A program made the translations under genes and the position numbers. Shown here in pieces: positions 43,281-52,372 of a stretch of DNA of 64,000 nt (its first letter is position 1; each line of letters starts with the position of its first letter). The stretch comes from Rectinema subterraneum (GTDB taxonomy: Bacteria; Spirochaetota; Spirochaetia; Treponematales; Rectinemataceae), in the NCBI GenBank assembly GCA_009768935.1, contig WESA01000001.1, positions 62,001 to 126,000 on the forward strand. Direction: 5' to 3'. Below the pieces are notes generated by a model. It saw nothing but the letters and a program-made list of their open reading frames with translations, was not told the DNA's origin and did not search any database.

Positions 43281-44840
43281 TCACGCCAGCCCAAGCGAGC
43301 GCTCAAGCATCGATTCAACAGGGTTGAAATAGCCCTCACCTTTCTCCACAATGCCTTCGAAACCCTTCCCGCCCGTGCGTGAGCGTGAAATATCCGCAAA
43401 CATGGCCTTCTCGATGCTCTCCATAAGGCCAATGCGCTCGACTTCTTCCATGAAGCCTAGCGTTCGGTCGAGCACCTCATGAGCGCGGCGCACAATGAGG
43501 CCATCAGGCCTGAACTCGATCTCGTCCATGATGGACTCGATGCCGTTCATCACGTAGAGCGCGGTCTCGACAGCGATGTGGCGGTCCATCATAAAGGGCG
43601 TATGGATTGCCTCGGTGAGCATGCCCAAAAGGTGGATGCCCTGCCCTGTCGCCTTGGACACGAAGTTGAACATGTTGTCCATGACGAGGCCCTTGAAGAT
43701 GTCGCCGGACATGTGCTTGGTGGGCGGCATGTATTTGAGCGGGTGTTCCGGGAAGATTTCGCGCGCCATCTGCGCCTGCGCAAGCTCGTAGAGAATGCCG
43801 TTTTCGATTGAAGGATCCATCTCGAAGGCATGGCCGAGGCCCATCTGCCAGGGCTTGAGGCCTGCGGCGTAAGCAAAGCGCTCGTTCAGGAACTGCGAAG
43901 CGAGGACGGTATAGGCTTTTTCGAAGGCGTCGCTGGTGGTAAGGTAGTTGTCTTCGCCTGTGTTGATGATGATGCCCGAATACGCGTTGATCATGCGGCT
44001 AAAGCGCTGGTCGACAAAGGTGCGGTACATGTTGATGTCGCGGAAAAGGATGCCGTACATCGAGTCGTTGAGCATCATGTCGAGGCGCTCGAGAGCACCC
44101 ATCGCCGCTATTTCAGGCATGCAGAGGCCCGATGCGTAGTTGGTCTGGTAGATGTAGCGCTGCTCGCGCTCCATGACCTCGTCGAGGGCCTGCCGCATGA
44201 TGCGGAAGTTTTCCTGGGTTGCGTAGGTGCCGCCAAAGCCTTCGGTGGTCGGGCCGTAGGGTACGTAATCGAGAAGGCTCTGTGCCGTGGTGCGGATAAC
44301 GGCGATGACATCGGCACCAGCGAGCGCGGCGGCTTGGGCTTGTTTGACATCTTCGTAGATGTTGCCGGTGGCGACGATGAGGTAGAGAAGGGGGCTGTGG
44401 CTGCGGCCTTTGAATTCTTCGAGTTTGGATTCGCGGTAGGCGCGGTTGGCGTCGATGCGGGAGAATTGCCGCCGCGCGAGCGCTGCTGCAAGCTCCTTGG
44501 CCTTCTGGCGGTCGCCCATGGGGAGGGTCGCGATATTGAAGCCTTCGGCGATGCGCCTGTCGAGCTCGCCCTGCTCAAGGCCAGTCTGCACAAGCGCATT
44601 CGCGTACCAGACCGCGGCCCCTTCGCTCATTTTGTCGCGCAGGGCGTCGACGACAAGGTTCGGGACGGGCGCTCCTTCTGTCGAAACGCCATCCGCTCCG
44701 AGGAGCCGCAGTGTCGCGCGTTCGACGGTGACGGTCGTGTGCGCATCGATAAAATCAAGCACTGGCGCGCAAATGTTTTTTGCCAGCTCGCGCGCACGGT
44801 CGATTTTCTCTTTTGGTAAATTGAGCTTGTTGGTGACCAT
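43281..44840 (-). CDS. kamD: Lysine 5,6-aminomutase alpha subunit
   Basis: KamD is the large TIM-barrel subunit that binds PLP phosphate and substrate. Recognisable blocks are KLNLPKEKIDRARELAKNIC at the start, GRSHSPLLYLIVATGNIYEDVKQAQAAALAGADVIAVIRTTAQSLLDYVPYGPTTEGFGGTYATQ region, then DINMYRTFVDQRFSRMINAYSGIIINTGEDNYLTT and PPTKHMSGD. I start at ATG 44840 (MVTNKLNLP) one base after the kamC stop with GAGGAG upstream; a much longer frame extends into kamC and is not conserved. 519 residues is the family length. Confidence 0.96.
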   Translation of the reverse strand: MVTNKLNLPKEKIDRARELAKNICAPVLDFIDAHTTVTVERATLRLLGADGVSTEGAPVPNLVVDALRDKMSEGAAVWYANALVQTGLEQGELDRRIAEGFNIATLPMGDRQKAKELAAALARRQFSRIDANRAYRESKLEEFKGRSHSPLLYLIVATGNIYEDVKQAQAAALAGADVIAVIRTTAQSLLDYVPYGPTTEGFGGTYATQENFRIMRQALDEVMEREQRYIYQTNYASGLCMPEIAAMGALERLDMMLNDSMYGILFRDINMYRTFVDQRFSRMINAYSGIIINTGEDNYLTTSDAFEKAYTVLASQFLNERFAYAAGLKPWQMGLGHAFEMDPSIENGILYELAQAQMAREIFPEHPLKYMPPTKHMSGDIFKGLVMDNMFNFVSKATGQGIHLLGMLTEAIHTPFMMDRHIAVETALYVMNGIESIMDEIEFRPDGLIVRRAHEVLDRTLGFMEEVERIGLMESIEKAMFADISRSRTGGKGFEGIVEKGEGYFNPVESMLERSLGLA

Positions 44841-44841
44841 A

Positions 44842-46656
44842 TCATTCAGCTCCTCGTTCTTTCTGCTTGTCCTGAGCCGGCGGAGCCCGCCGCGTATCAC
44901 TCTCAGCCAGCAACTCCTGGGCTCTGTCAACGAGATCCTTGTCGAGACCAAGAAGGCGCGCCACTGCCAGCGCATCGGATTTCGCATGTGCGCTCGCCTT
45001 GCCGGTTCGAATCACTTTGTATTGCATGAGCGAATTGATCTGCGCCAAAAGAGCATCCAGCGAGCGCTCGCTCTGCGCAGGTGTCGATTCGATTATGCTC
45101 CGAGCCCGCTCTGAATCGAGACCGGCCATGCGGTACGCAGTCCCTTTGCCCTCAGGCAGCGAGCACTCAATATGCGTTGCAAACAAGGCCACAGTTCCCG
45201 AAAGCGAAGCGAGCTGTTCGACAGCCGCCTGCATCAATGCTTGGGCTTCTTTTGCGCTCGTAGTATGAGCAAACTCGTCGAAGACAGCAAAACCCGGCTC
45301 ATTTTTGGCAGCGTGTAAAACCTCGATCAATCTCCGAATTTCAAATCCATATGCCGAAAGCCCCCTACCCCGGCTTTCTCCGGCCGCGCCGATCACATCG
45401 ATCCAGCCAAACACGACCGTTTCGAATGCCGCAGCCGGCACAAACATGCCGCACTGCGCAAGAAGCTGCAAGAACACCAGCGTCTGCAGGACGCAGGTTT
45501 TGCCGCCCATATTTGATCCGCTCAAGATACCGACCGGCGTATCCAGTTCGAAATCAAGCGGCATATACGCCACGCCGCGCTCGCGGCATTCCTCCTCAAG
45601 CGGAATGAAACGCGCGCCATGGCATTGAATGCAAGCCGTCCCGCGCGCACGCAGGCGGGGGCGCACCATACCCAATTCCTGTGCCAGCTTCCACTGCGCC
45701 AGAGAATAATCAAACCGCTTCACGGCCCTGCAATAGGATTGCAATGCGTCTTTTGCTGCAACAACGAGGGCCGAAAGGCGCACAATCGCTGCCTGCTCAA
45801 GCAGCTTCTCCTCATCCCGCGCCTTGCGTCGCGCTTCTTCAGCTTCAAGAAGTTCGGTATCCGGTACAAGCCGAATCATCATCGAACGCGAATCGTAGGG
45901 GTCAGCAGCCAGCAAAGGCCCTTGGCCAAGACGCCCTTTCCCCATCGCATCGAGCGCCTTATCCACAGGCAGGATGAGCATCTCTCTTCCTGCAAAATCG
46001 ATGCCGTATGCTGTGCGGGCAGCCTCCTGGAGCTTTCTGCGCCTCTCGAGGGCTGTTTCGCTCAATCTGGCGATCCTCGCACGCACTGCTGCCAGAGCTG
46101 GCTCATGCCGTTCGGAAATCGAAAAGCTCTCGGCATCCGAGCCTCCTGCAGACAACACGTCAAGCAATTCCTGGGTACTGAAAAAAAAACCGAACCGTGT
46201 CCGCGCTTCATCATCGAGCAATTCGAAAATGCCTTTGTAATGGACGAGAAATTTCTTGACAAGGAAAAGCTCCATGAGGCCCCATGCATCGGCATTGGAT
46301 GGGCTGCTTGCGGAAATCTTTTTTGCGGCGGAATTGCTCGCGGAAAAATTGGCCGCACCGGAGCTGCCGGGGGCACTATTTCCTGATGTGCCAGCCAGCG
46401 ATTCAGGGATTCGCGTCAGCCTCGAAAGGTGCCAAAAGAGCTTGTCGCGGCGCGCGGAATGTTCGAGCGAATCCAGAGCCGCGCCTGCAGCTTCGATATC
46501 GTCATAGAATGATTCCAGCGCCTCAAAATCGGTGAAAAAACCGATTTCCGCCACTCTTTCCTTGCCATAGGGGCTCAGAGGCGCAAGGCGCGCAAAAAGT
46601 GAATCAGCTTGACTGAAGGACAGGACATGCGGCGGCACAGGCAGAGGTTTTTTCAT
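44842..46656 (-). CDS. kamC: MutS-like ATPase KamC, probable aminomutase reactivase
   Basis: The protein has a MutS-type ATPase domain: Walker A LSGSNMGGKTCVLQTL, then AAAFETVVFGWIDVIGA, the AGESRGRGLSAYGFEIRRLIEVL block, Walker B PGFAVFDEFAHTTS, and ATHIECSLPEG. It is preceded by a helical lever-like region. There are no mismatch-recognition or Smr domains, so it is not MutS or MutS2. Its gene sits between kamB and kamD, exactly where lysine fermenters carry kamC. The family is now named as the ATPase of the lysine 5,6-aminomutase reactivase, which frees spent B12. It has four-base overlap with kamB. A Ser/Ala-rich stretch lies near residue 95. Confidence 0.87.
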   Translation of the reverse strand: MKKPLPVPPHVLSFSQADSLFARLAPLSPYGKERVAEIGFFTDFEALESFYDDIEAAGAALDSLEHSARRDKLFWHLSRLTRIPESLAGTSGNSAPGSSGAANFSASNSAAKKISASSPSNADAWGLMELFLVKKFLVHYKGIFELLDDEARTRFGFFFSTQELLDVLSAGGSDAESFSISERHEPALAAVRARIARLSETALERRRKLQEAARTAYGIDFAGREMLILPVDKALDAMGKGRLGQGPLLAADPYDSRSMMIRLVPDTELLEAEEARRKARDEEKLLEQAAIVRLSALVVAAKDALQSYCRAVKRFDYSLAQWKLAQELGMVRPRLRARGTACIQCHGARFIPLEEECRERGVAYMPLDFELDTPVGILSGSNMGGKTCVLQTLVFLQLLAQCGMFVPAAAFETVVFGWIDVIGAAGESRGRGLSAYGFEIRRLIEVLHAAKNEPGFAVFDEFAHTTSAKEAQALMQAAVEQLASLSGTVALFATHIECSLPEGKGTAYRMAGLDSERARSIIESTPAQSERSLDALLAQINSLMQYKVIRTGKASAHAKSDALAVARLLGLDKDLVDRAQELLAESDTRRAPPAQDKQKERGAE

Positions 46657-47636
46657 ACATCGCCCCTTTTGTATCGGGCTGAACGCCCGATGTCCGCTGC
46701 TTGCGCTTGTTGAGCAAAGCGCGAACCCTCTTCATGCTCGTATGGGTTCCAGCTGAGAATCGAATCGGCGACATCGTGCGGCAGATAGAACATGAATTCT
46801 TCCGGTTCGATATCTCTAAGCGCGACAACGAAACCGCGAAACGAAATTTCTTGCTGGATAAACAGTCTACCCCGCGCTGAAAGCGACGCGATTTCGTCCG
46901 GGCGGAGAAAAACGCGCGTGATGTCCTTGATGAGTATCGGAATGTCCCTTGCGCTTTTGTGCTTTTCGAGTGTGGCGCTCGAAAGAGCCCCTTCGAAAAT
47001 CAGTGCTTCGCCTTCTCGTGCTCGGGACGCATCCCATTTAGGCAAATGGACAAGCTGATAAAAAGTAGCCATGCGTTTTGCAATCTGCTGGCAATCCGCC
47101 CGATCAGCGCGGACCGCGCAGTACAATTGCGGGTCAGGAAGCACTGATATCTGCGTTAGGCGATCCAGTGTCCCATCGATGATGACTGCATCGATCCCGC
47201 GCAGGTGCCGCGCCGCTTCGACGAGCGTTGCAAGCGCTTCGCTTCGGGCTGGCCCTGCTAGGATCGCGCTTCCAGACCTTTCTGCGCGAGCCAGCACTAT
47301 CGGCCCCAGCGCACTGGAACCCACCGGACCTGCGATGAGCTCCGGCATGCAATCGAGAAACGGCAGCGCGTTGGCGGCGGTCGAGAACACTTCGCCCTTC
47401 TCTACTTCGAAGGTCGGCATTTCCAAGCTCGGCATTTTCAAGGCAGGCGCACCCGCAGGCTCCCGGCCTCCACCCTCGTACCCCGCAGAAATCAGCGCGC
47501 ATTTCAAGCCTTTTTCGCGAAGCAGCGCAAGTATAGCCTTCGCCAGCATGGTCTTCCCGCTTGCTGCGGCAAAACCTGCAATAAAATTCACGCGTCCTGC
47601 AAAAAGCGCAGCATTAAGCGACATAGGCTTTAGCAT
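46653..47636 (-). CDS. kamB: KamB, probable aminomutase reactivase subunit
   Basis: The 327-residue protein has a P-loop at the N-terminus (NFIAGFAAASGKTMLAKAILALL, residues about 17-39) and a Walker-B-like VIIDGTLDRLTQ near residue 150. The C-terminal half includes RVFLRPDEIASLSARGRLFIQQEISFRGF. It lies immediately upstream of kamC, overlapping it, and downstream of kamA with a seven-base overlap. In lysine fermenters, kamB occupies this slot and is named with KamC as the reactivation system. Naming is by context plus the P-loop; the role is not proven here. An insert with KMPSLEMPTFEVEKGE-type repetition lies at about residue 66. Confidence 0.8.
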   Translation of the reverse strand: MLKPMSLNAALFAGRVNFIAGFAAASGKTMLAKAILALLREKGLKCALISAGYEGGGREPAGAPALKMPSLEMPTFEVEKGEVFSTAANALPFLDCMPELIAGPVGSSALGPIVLARAERSGSAILAGPARSEALATLVEAARHLRGIDAVIIDGTLDRLTQISVLPDPQLYCAVRADRADCQQIAKRMATFYQLVHLPKWDASRAREGEALIFEGALSSATLEKHKSARDIPILIKDITRVFLRPDEIASLSARGRLFIQQEISFRGFVVALRDIEPEEFMFYLPHDVADSILSWNPYEHEEGSRFAQQAQAADIGRSARYKRGDV

Positions 47637-48898
47637 TTCCCGCGCTTGAGATTTTTTGGCTCAAGCACCTTTTCCTCGCCGCTCAGCAGCTTTGCAACGC
47701 CGCAGGTTGGATTGAGCCAGGGCTCATCGTAGCAGATGCGGCATTGGCCGCAGTCCTCGTGGTATGTTTCGGGCTCCTCATAGGAGGTGATGACGCCTTC
47801 GTAATTGCGCAGGATGACCCGCTTTTCGTTCGATGTGATGAGGTAATCCGGCATGACTGGAATTTTGCCGCCGCCGCCCGGTGCATCGATGACAAAGGTC
47901 GGCACGGCCATTCCGGAGGTGTGGCCGCGCAGGTTTTCGATTATTTCGATGCCCTTGGATACGGTGGTCCGGAAGTGTGAAATCCCAAGTGACATATCGC
48001 ATTGATAGATATAGTAAGGTTTTACGCGAATAACCAAAAGCTTTTGCACTAACTTTTTCATGAGCACCGGGCAGTCGTTGATATCGCGCAGAAGCACGCT
48101 CTGGTTGCCCAAGGGGATGCCGGCATCGGCGAGCTTTTCGCAGGCTTCCTTGGCTTCTTTTGTTAGTTCTTTTGGATGGTTGAAGTGGGTATTCACATAG
48201 ATTGGGTGGTATTTCTTGAGCATGTTCACGAGTTCGTCGGTAACGCGCATGGGCATAACGACAGGCGTGCGCGTGCCGATACGGATAATTTCGACGGTAG
48301 GAATTGCCCGCACTTTTGCGATAATGCGCTCGAGCCGCTCGGTCGACATGACGAAGGGATCGCCTCCCGAAATAAGCACGTCGCGGATTATCGGGGTTTT
48401 TCTGATGTACTCGACTGCGGCATCGATGAGCTCTTCGGATTGATGAGCGTCTTCGTGGCCGACAAAGCGGCGGCGGGTGCAGTGGCGGCAGTTCATCGAA
48501 CAGATATTGGTAGCCAAAAGCAGCACGCGATCGGGATAGCGATGCGTGAGCCCCGGCACTGGAGAGTCGACATCTTCGTGCAGAGGGTCGACCTGGTCGG
48601 AAGCGAGAAAGTGCGTTTCCTGGATGCGCGGAATTGCTTGCAGGCGCACCGGGCACACGGGATTCGCTGGATCGATCAGCGACGCATAGTAGGGCGTAAT
48701 CGCCATGCGGAACACTTTGAGCACTTCGCTGATATCATGGCGCTCTTTGTCAGTAAGCGGGACAACCTGTGCCAGCGTATCAATATCGCGAATGTTGTGG
48801 GCCATTTGCCAGTGCCAGTCGTACCATTCTTTAGCAGTCACTTCTTTGTAGAGTGGGATCCGCCGCCAGTCGAACGAAGGGAATTCCTGCATGTTCAT
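47630..48898 (-). CDS. kamA: Lysine 2,3-aminomutase
   Basis: KamA is the radical SAM, PLP-dependent enzyme that turns L-lysine into L-beta-lysine, the first step of the pathway. The [4Fe-4S] motif is NICSMNCRHC (C133, C137, C140). TRRRFVGHEDAHQSEELIDAAVEYI, DVLISGGDPFVMS and the Lys in DAPGGGGKIPVMPDY (PLP) are intact. The N-terminal segment (WYDWHWQMAHNIRD) is typical of true KamA rather than EpmB. The 422-residue length is normal. It overlaps kce by four bases and kamB by seven. No other radical SAM activator is required. Confidence 0.97.
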   Translation of the reverse strand: MNMQEFPSFDWRRIPLYKEVTAKEWYDWHWQMAHNIRDIDTLAQVVPLTDKERHDISEVLKVFRMAITPYYASLIDPANPVCPVRLQAIPRIQETHFLASDQVDPLHEDVDSPVPGLTHRYPDRVLLLATNICSMNCRHCTRRRFVGHEDAHQSEELIDAAVEYIRKTPIIRDVLISGGDPFVMSTERLERIIAKVRAIPTVEIIRIGTRTPVVMPMRVTDELVNMLKKYHPIYVNTHFNHPKELTKEAKEACEKLADAGIPLGNQSVLLRDINDCPVLMKKLVQKLLVIRVKPYYIYQCDMSLGISHFRTTVSKGIEIIENLRGHTSGMAVPTFVIDAPGGGGKIPVMPDYLITSNEKRVILRNYEGVITSYEEPETYHEDCGQCRICYDEPWLNPTCGVAKLLSGEEKVLEPKNLKRGKC

Positions 48899-49716
48899 CT
48901 CCTGAGCTTGAGCATGGAGCGCACGTCATCGCTCGTTGCAATGCCGAACTGCGCTTCTTTTGCAATGCGCGCGGCACGCTCGACAAGCTCCGCGTTGGAT
49001 GCGGCCAGCTGGCCTTTTGCGTAATACACATTGTCTTCGAAGCCGACTCGGATCCATCCGCCTGCAGCAATCGCTCCATATTGAGCAGGCAACGAGGCCC
49101 GGCCGATGCCCATCACAGTAAAAAACGAGCCTGAAGGAAGCGCGTGCTGGAAAGCAAGCAGGTTTTCAATCGAATATGGCACCGACCCGGGAACATTCAG
49201 CACAAAACCATAATGGAAGGGCGGCTCGACAAGCCCCTCATCGATAAGGATGCGAGAGGCATACACATGCCCCACATCGAAGCACTCGAGCGTCGGGCGG
49301 ACTCTGGACTTCCTGAAAGCCTCGGCAAAGCGCCGCATGACCGGCAGCGGGTTCACAATGTAGTCGTTGCCGAAATTGACCGTACCGCAATCAAGGCTGG
49401 CCATCTCGGGTTCGAGCTCGACGAGAGGAGCAAGGCGCGCTTCGGGGCTGTCGCCAACTGCACCGCCTGTCGTGATTTCTATTACAATGTCGCATTTGCG
49501 TCGGATGAGCTCCATCGTTTTTTTAAAGATGCGCGGGCTCATGGTGGGGTTGCCCTTCCCATCCCGGACATGGAGGTGCAAAATCGCAGCACCAGCCCGC
49601 CAGGCATCGTATGCGGCGTCGGCGATTTCCTCGGGTGTGACGGGCAAGGCGGGATTCTGGGCCTTGGTTGTCTCTGCGCCGGTGCACGCGCACGTGATCA
49701 CCATTTTTCTATCCAT
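48895..49716 (-). CDS. kce: 3-keto-5-aminohexanoate cleavage enzyme
   Basis: Kce cleaves 3-keto-5-aminohexanoate with acetyl-CoA to acetoacetate and L-3-aminobutyryl-CoA. The 273-residue protein is a BKACE-type TIM barrel. It shows the start MVITCACTGAETTKAQNPALPVTPEEIADAAYDAW, the metal His pair in AAILHLHVRDGKGNPT, and the substrate-binding LECFDVGHVYAS and SGSFFTVMGIGRASLPAQYG regions. It starts 9 bases after kat and overlaps kamA. Other BKACE enzymes take different keto acids, but the operon settles the substrate. Confidence 0.94.
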   Translation of the reverse strand: MDRKMVITCACTGAETTKAQNPALPVTPEEIADAAYDAWRAGAAILHLHVRDGKGNPTMSPRIFKKTMELIRRKCDIVIEITTGGAVGDSPEARLAPLVELEPEMASLDCGTVNFGNDYIVNPLPVMRRFAEAFRKSRVRPTLECFDVGHVYASRILIDEGLVEPPFHYGFVLNVPGSVPYSIENLLAFQHALPSGSFFTVMGIGRASLPAQYGAIAAGGWIRVGFEDNVYYAKGQLAASNAELVERAARIAKEAQFGIATSDDVRSMLKLRR

Positions 49717-49725
49717 ATGGTCTCC

Positions 49726-51000
49726 TCAGCTCCCTATCGGGAATCGCCTGGCGGTGAGCTCGAGCGCTTCTTCGATTGCGGCCAGCGCCTTTTCGAGATC
49801 AGCATCGGTATGCCGGTGAGCAATATACCAATGATGGTACGGCTGAATGAAAAGCCCGCGGCGTATGGTCTGGGTGTAAAAATATTCGCGCCGCGCGCGA
49901 TAGGTTTTTTCTTTGTCGGCAGGGTGAGGGTTGAATGTCATATACGGCATGGGCGGAATGCCCGAAACCGTCACCGGCATGCCCGAGCGCTCAGCGATTT
50001 CGCGAAGCCGCGCCAGAAATTGTGTGCCGCGCTTCCAGAGCGAATCGGGCACTTTTTCTCGTTCGAGAATATCGAGGCACTTCATGGCCGCGACCATTTC
50101 AAGGCTGTTTGGGAAAAAGGTCGATGACACAAACACTTTCTTTTCGGCGACCTGCATTACCTCGCGCTTTCCGACAACCGCACTGATTGCATAGCCGTTG
50201 GCGAGCGCTTTGCCAAAGGTGCCAAGGTCTGGCGTCACGCCATAGCGCTCCTGCGCACCACCCATCGAAACCCTGAACCCTGTGCGGACTTCGTCAAAGA
50301 TCAGCACCGCGCCATAGGCATGCACAAGTTCTTTTACTGCTTCGAGATAGCCTGGAGGCGGGGCCATAACCGGCTTTGCATTCGGATGCCCTACAGGGGT
50401 GATGATCACTCCGGCTACCTCGCCTTTGTGGGCAGCTAGCTTTTCTTCGAGATCGTCGAGCTTTCCGTATTCGAATTCGATGGTGAGGCTCGAAATTTCC
50501 TCGGGCACGCCGCCCTGCACCTCGACGCACCAGTCGTGCCAGCCATGATAGCCACAGCGAAGAATATACTTGCGGTCCGTATATCCGCGCGCAATACGAA
50601 CCGCAAGGCTCGTTGCATCGGAGCCGGTTTTGACAAGAATTGCCTGCTCGGCGCAGGGAATCAGCGACACAAGCCTGCGTTCGAGTTCATTCTGGATAGG
50701 CTGGACCAGCGAAAAGCAAAAGCCTTTTTCGAGCTGGGCCTGCACCGCTTGAGTAATCTCGGGCTCGTTGTACCCGAGAATTATCGGCCCGTAGGCGCAC
50801 AGCATGTCGATATAGTCATTGCCATCCACATCGATAATGTGGCCGGCATATCCGCGCTCAAGAAAAATCGGGTACTCTCCCTCGACAAAGTTGTATGGCC
50901 TGCGGATGCCCATTATGCCGCCCGGGCAAATTTCCTTTGCCTCGGTATACATCTGCATCGATCTGTCGAGCTTGAGCCTGGGATATTCTTTTGCTGCCAT
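49726..51000 (-). CDS. kat: 3-aminobutyryl-CoA aminotransferase-like class III enzyme (probable Kat)
   Basis: This 424-residue fold-type I class III aminotransferase resembles HemL: YIDMLCAYGPIILGYNEPEITQAV, KTGSDATSLAVRIARGYTDR, the metal/PLP Asp in VLIFDEVRTGFR, and the PLP Lys in LGTFGKALANGY. No haem gene is near. Its place between kdd and kce is where other lysine clusters have kal or kat. The Kat described in Cloacimonas lysine clusters transaminates 3-aminobutyryl-CoA to acetoacetyl-CoA and replaces the ammonia lyase Kal, and no kal is in the window. Substrate is thus inferred from context. A gap of 31 bases separates it from kdd. Confidence 0.82.
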   Translation of the reverse strand: MAAKEYPRLKLDRSMQMYTEAKEICPGGIMGIRRPYNFVEGEYPIFLERGYAGHIIDVDGNDYIDMLCAYGPIILGYNEPEITQAVQAQLEKGFCFSLVQPIQNELERRLVSLIPCAEQAILVKTGSDATSLAVRIARGYTDRKYILRCGYHGWHDWCVEVQGGVPEEISSLTIEFEYGKLDDLEEKLAAHKGEVAGVIITPVGHPNAKPVMAPPPGYLEAVKELVHAYGAVLIFDEVRTGFRVSMGGAQERYGVTPDLGTFGKALANGYAISAVVGKREVMQVAEKKVFVSSTFFPNSLEMVAAMKCLDILEREKVPDSLWKRGTQFLARLREIAERSGMPVTVSGIPPMPYMTFNPHPADKEKTYRARREYFYTQTIRRGLFIQPYHHWYIAHRHTDADLEKALAAIEEALELTARRFPIGS

Positions 51001-51031
51001 TCTGGCCTCCTTTCGGGATATGCAAGCTCTT

Positions 51032-52072
51032 TTATTTTACATATTGCGATTCAAAGAATGCTCTGAGCTTGGGATTCTCGCGCAGCTCCCACAGCGTGAT
51101 TTCTGCGTGGTCCTTGGTATAGCCATTGCCGATAATCATGAGCACATCCTTTCCGACACCTTCCGCGCCAAGGGCTGCTCTTGTAAAGCTCGTTGCCATC
51201 GAGAAAAAGTACACTATGCCCCCGTCGCGAACAGGAAGAATCGCCGCCATCTCCGTGCCCTGGATATTCACACAGCTGATCGCAATATCGAATTCGTGCC
51301 CCTTGTTTGCAGAGAGTACCTGGGTCAGAAATTCGACAGGCTTTGTTGCGTCGGCAACGACGATTTCGTGAGCAAGCCCCATATCCTGGATATATGTCCG
51401 CGAGCGCTCGGAATGGATATTCGCTACGACTCGCCCTGTGGGGCCGACGCGCTTCATCGCTTCGTAGCAGCATAAAAGGCCCGATTTCCCGCCTGCCCCA
51501 AGCACCAGAACTTTGTCGCCCGGCTTTACAAGCTTTGCCGTCTGTGCGGGCGCGCCTGCCACATCGAGCGCCGCGAGCGCAAGCCGCTCATCCATATCAT
51601 CGGGAAGCTTTGCGTAAATTCCTGATTCAAAAAGAATTGCCTGCCCTTCAATCTCGACGCGGTCGATATCCTTGTGCACGGCCAGAATGCGGTCGATTTT
51701 GAGCGGTGTAAGCGATAGCGAGACGAGGCTTGCAATCTTGTCGCCTGGCTTGAGGTCGCGGCTTGCGAGTGCTGGCCCGATTTTCGCCACGCGCCCGATA
51801 AACATGCCACCTGAGCCCGTAACAGGGTTCTGCTGTTTCCCGCGCGTACTGACAATATTCATGATAATTGCCTTGATTTTTTCCTCGTCGCCAGCGGCTT
51901 CATTTTCGATTTGCGTGAAACTTGCAGAGTCGATATTGAGTGCGATAACATCAACCAGAATCTCATTATCGAATAACTTCGACATGTCATTGTCGAGCTT
52001 CTGCGCAGTCTGCGGCATTGCGCCTGCCGGTTCAATTACGCGATGTGTTCCATATTTGTCACCCATTGGCAT
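51032..52072 (-). CDS. kdd: 3,5-diaminohexanoate dehydrogenase
   Basis: Kdd oxidises L-erythro-3,5-diaminohexanoate with NAD(P)+ to 3-keto-5-aminohexanoate. The 346-residue protein has a conserved N-terminal RVIEPAGAMPQTAQKLDN, the loop GGMFIGRVAKIGP, and a Rossmann fold VLVLGAGGKSGLLCCYEAMKRVG followed by a C-terminal DIAISCVNIQGTEMAAIL segment. AGGGAGG lies eight bases before the start at 52072. It is the first gene of the leftward cluster, downstream of a 260-base leader containing a hairpin with a T run. Confidence 0.94.
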   Translation of the reverse strand: MPMGDKYGTHRVIEPAGAMPQTAQKLDNDMSKLFDNEILVDVIALNIDSASFTQIENEAAGDEEKIKAIIMNIVSTRGKQQNPVTGSGGMFIGRVAKIGPALASRDLKPGDKIASLVSLSLTPLKIDRILAVHKDIDRVEIEGQAILFESGIYAKLPDDMDERLALAALDVAGAPAQTAKLVKPGDKVLVLGAGGKSGLLCCYEAMKRVGPTGRVVANIHSERSRTYIQDMGLAHEIVVADATKPVEFLTQVLSANKGHEFDIAISCVNIQGTEMAAILPVRDGGIVYFFSMATSFTRAALGAEGVGKDVLMIIGNGYTKDHAEITLWELRENPKLRAFFESQYVK

Positions 52073-52187
52073 ACGTTATTTCCTCCCTGCTTATATTCCC
52101 ACGGGTTTCCCGAATCGTCAATGCTGAATTTGATAAGTATATATATGTAAATATTTTATGAATATTTATGCGAAGCTGGCTCCGGGA

Positions 52188-52241
52188 TAAAAACAAGCTG
52201 CCTGCATCGATCCTCGCAGAGCGCCAGCTAGGCAGCCTGCT
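52188..52241 (-). terminator. Leader hairpin with T run upstream of kdd (possible attenuator)
   Basis: On the minus strand GCTGCCT (52230-52236) pairs with AGGCAGC (52197-52203), extended by CAAG/TTG outer pairs. T5 follows just after (52189-52193). The position between the promoter and kdd suits premature termination control. Confidence 0.5.
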
Positions 52242-52316
52242 TGGGATATGTTCGCGCTCGGAAAAACGCGAGCCCCAGCGCGCTTTTTGGATATTTTCGG
52301 GAAAATGAGATTCAAA

Positions 52317-52345
52317 TTGTAACCTTACCCGCCTTGCGCTATATT
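52317..52345 (+). promoter_or_regulatory. Candidate promoter toward the GNAT gene
   Basis: TTGTAA (52317-52322) and TATATT (52340-52345) are 17 bases apart on the plus strand, followed by a leader of about 110 bases. Confidence 0.45.
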
Positions 52346-52372
52346 GTAGTATGAACAAGAAAAAGATGCCAA
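52343..52372 (-). promoter_or_regulatory. Candidate promoter toward the lysine cluster
   Basis: TTGGCA (52367-52372) and TACAAT (52343-52348) are 18 bases apart on the minus strand. The -10 overlaps the -10 of the opposite promoter, so the two could compete. Confidence 0.4.

Noticed and set aside
41529..43382. A 617-codon open frame on the plus strand opposite nhaC and kamE
   Set aside because: It is antisense to two well-recognised genes, has no family features, and its length follows from the codon bias of the real genes.
43830..44819. Long plus-strand frame opposite kamD
   Set aside because: It mirrors kamD codons and has no motif; kamD is a certain gene.
44842..46656. MutS or MutS2 mismatch-repair protein
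   Set aside because: It lacks mismatch-binding and Smr domains and is embedded between kamB and kamD, which fits KamC.
49726..51000. Glutamate-1-semialdehyde aminomutase HemL
   Set aside because: Sequence resembles HemL, but there are no haem genes nearby and the gene sits between kdd and kce, the slot of kat.
52073..52340. Lysine or cobalamin riboswitch upstream of kdd
   Set aside because: I could not find the conserved lysine-element boxes or the B12 box in either strand of the leader.
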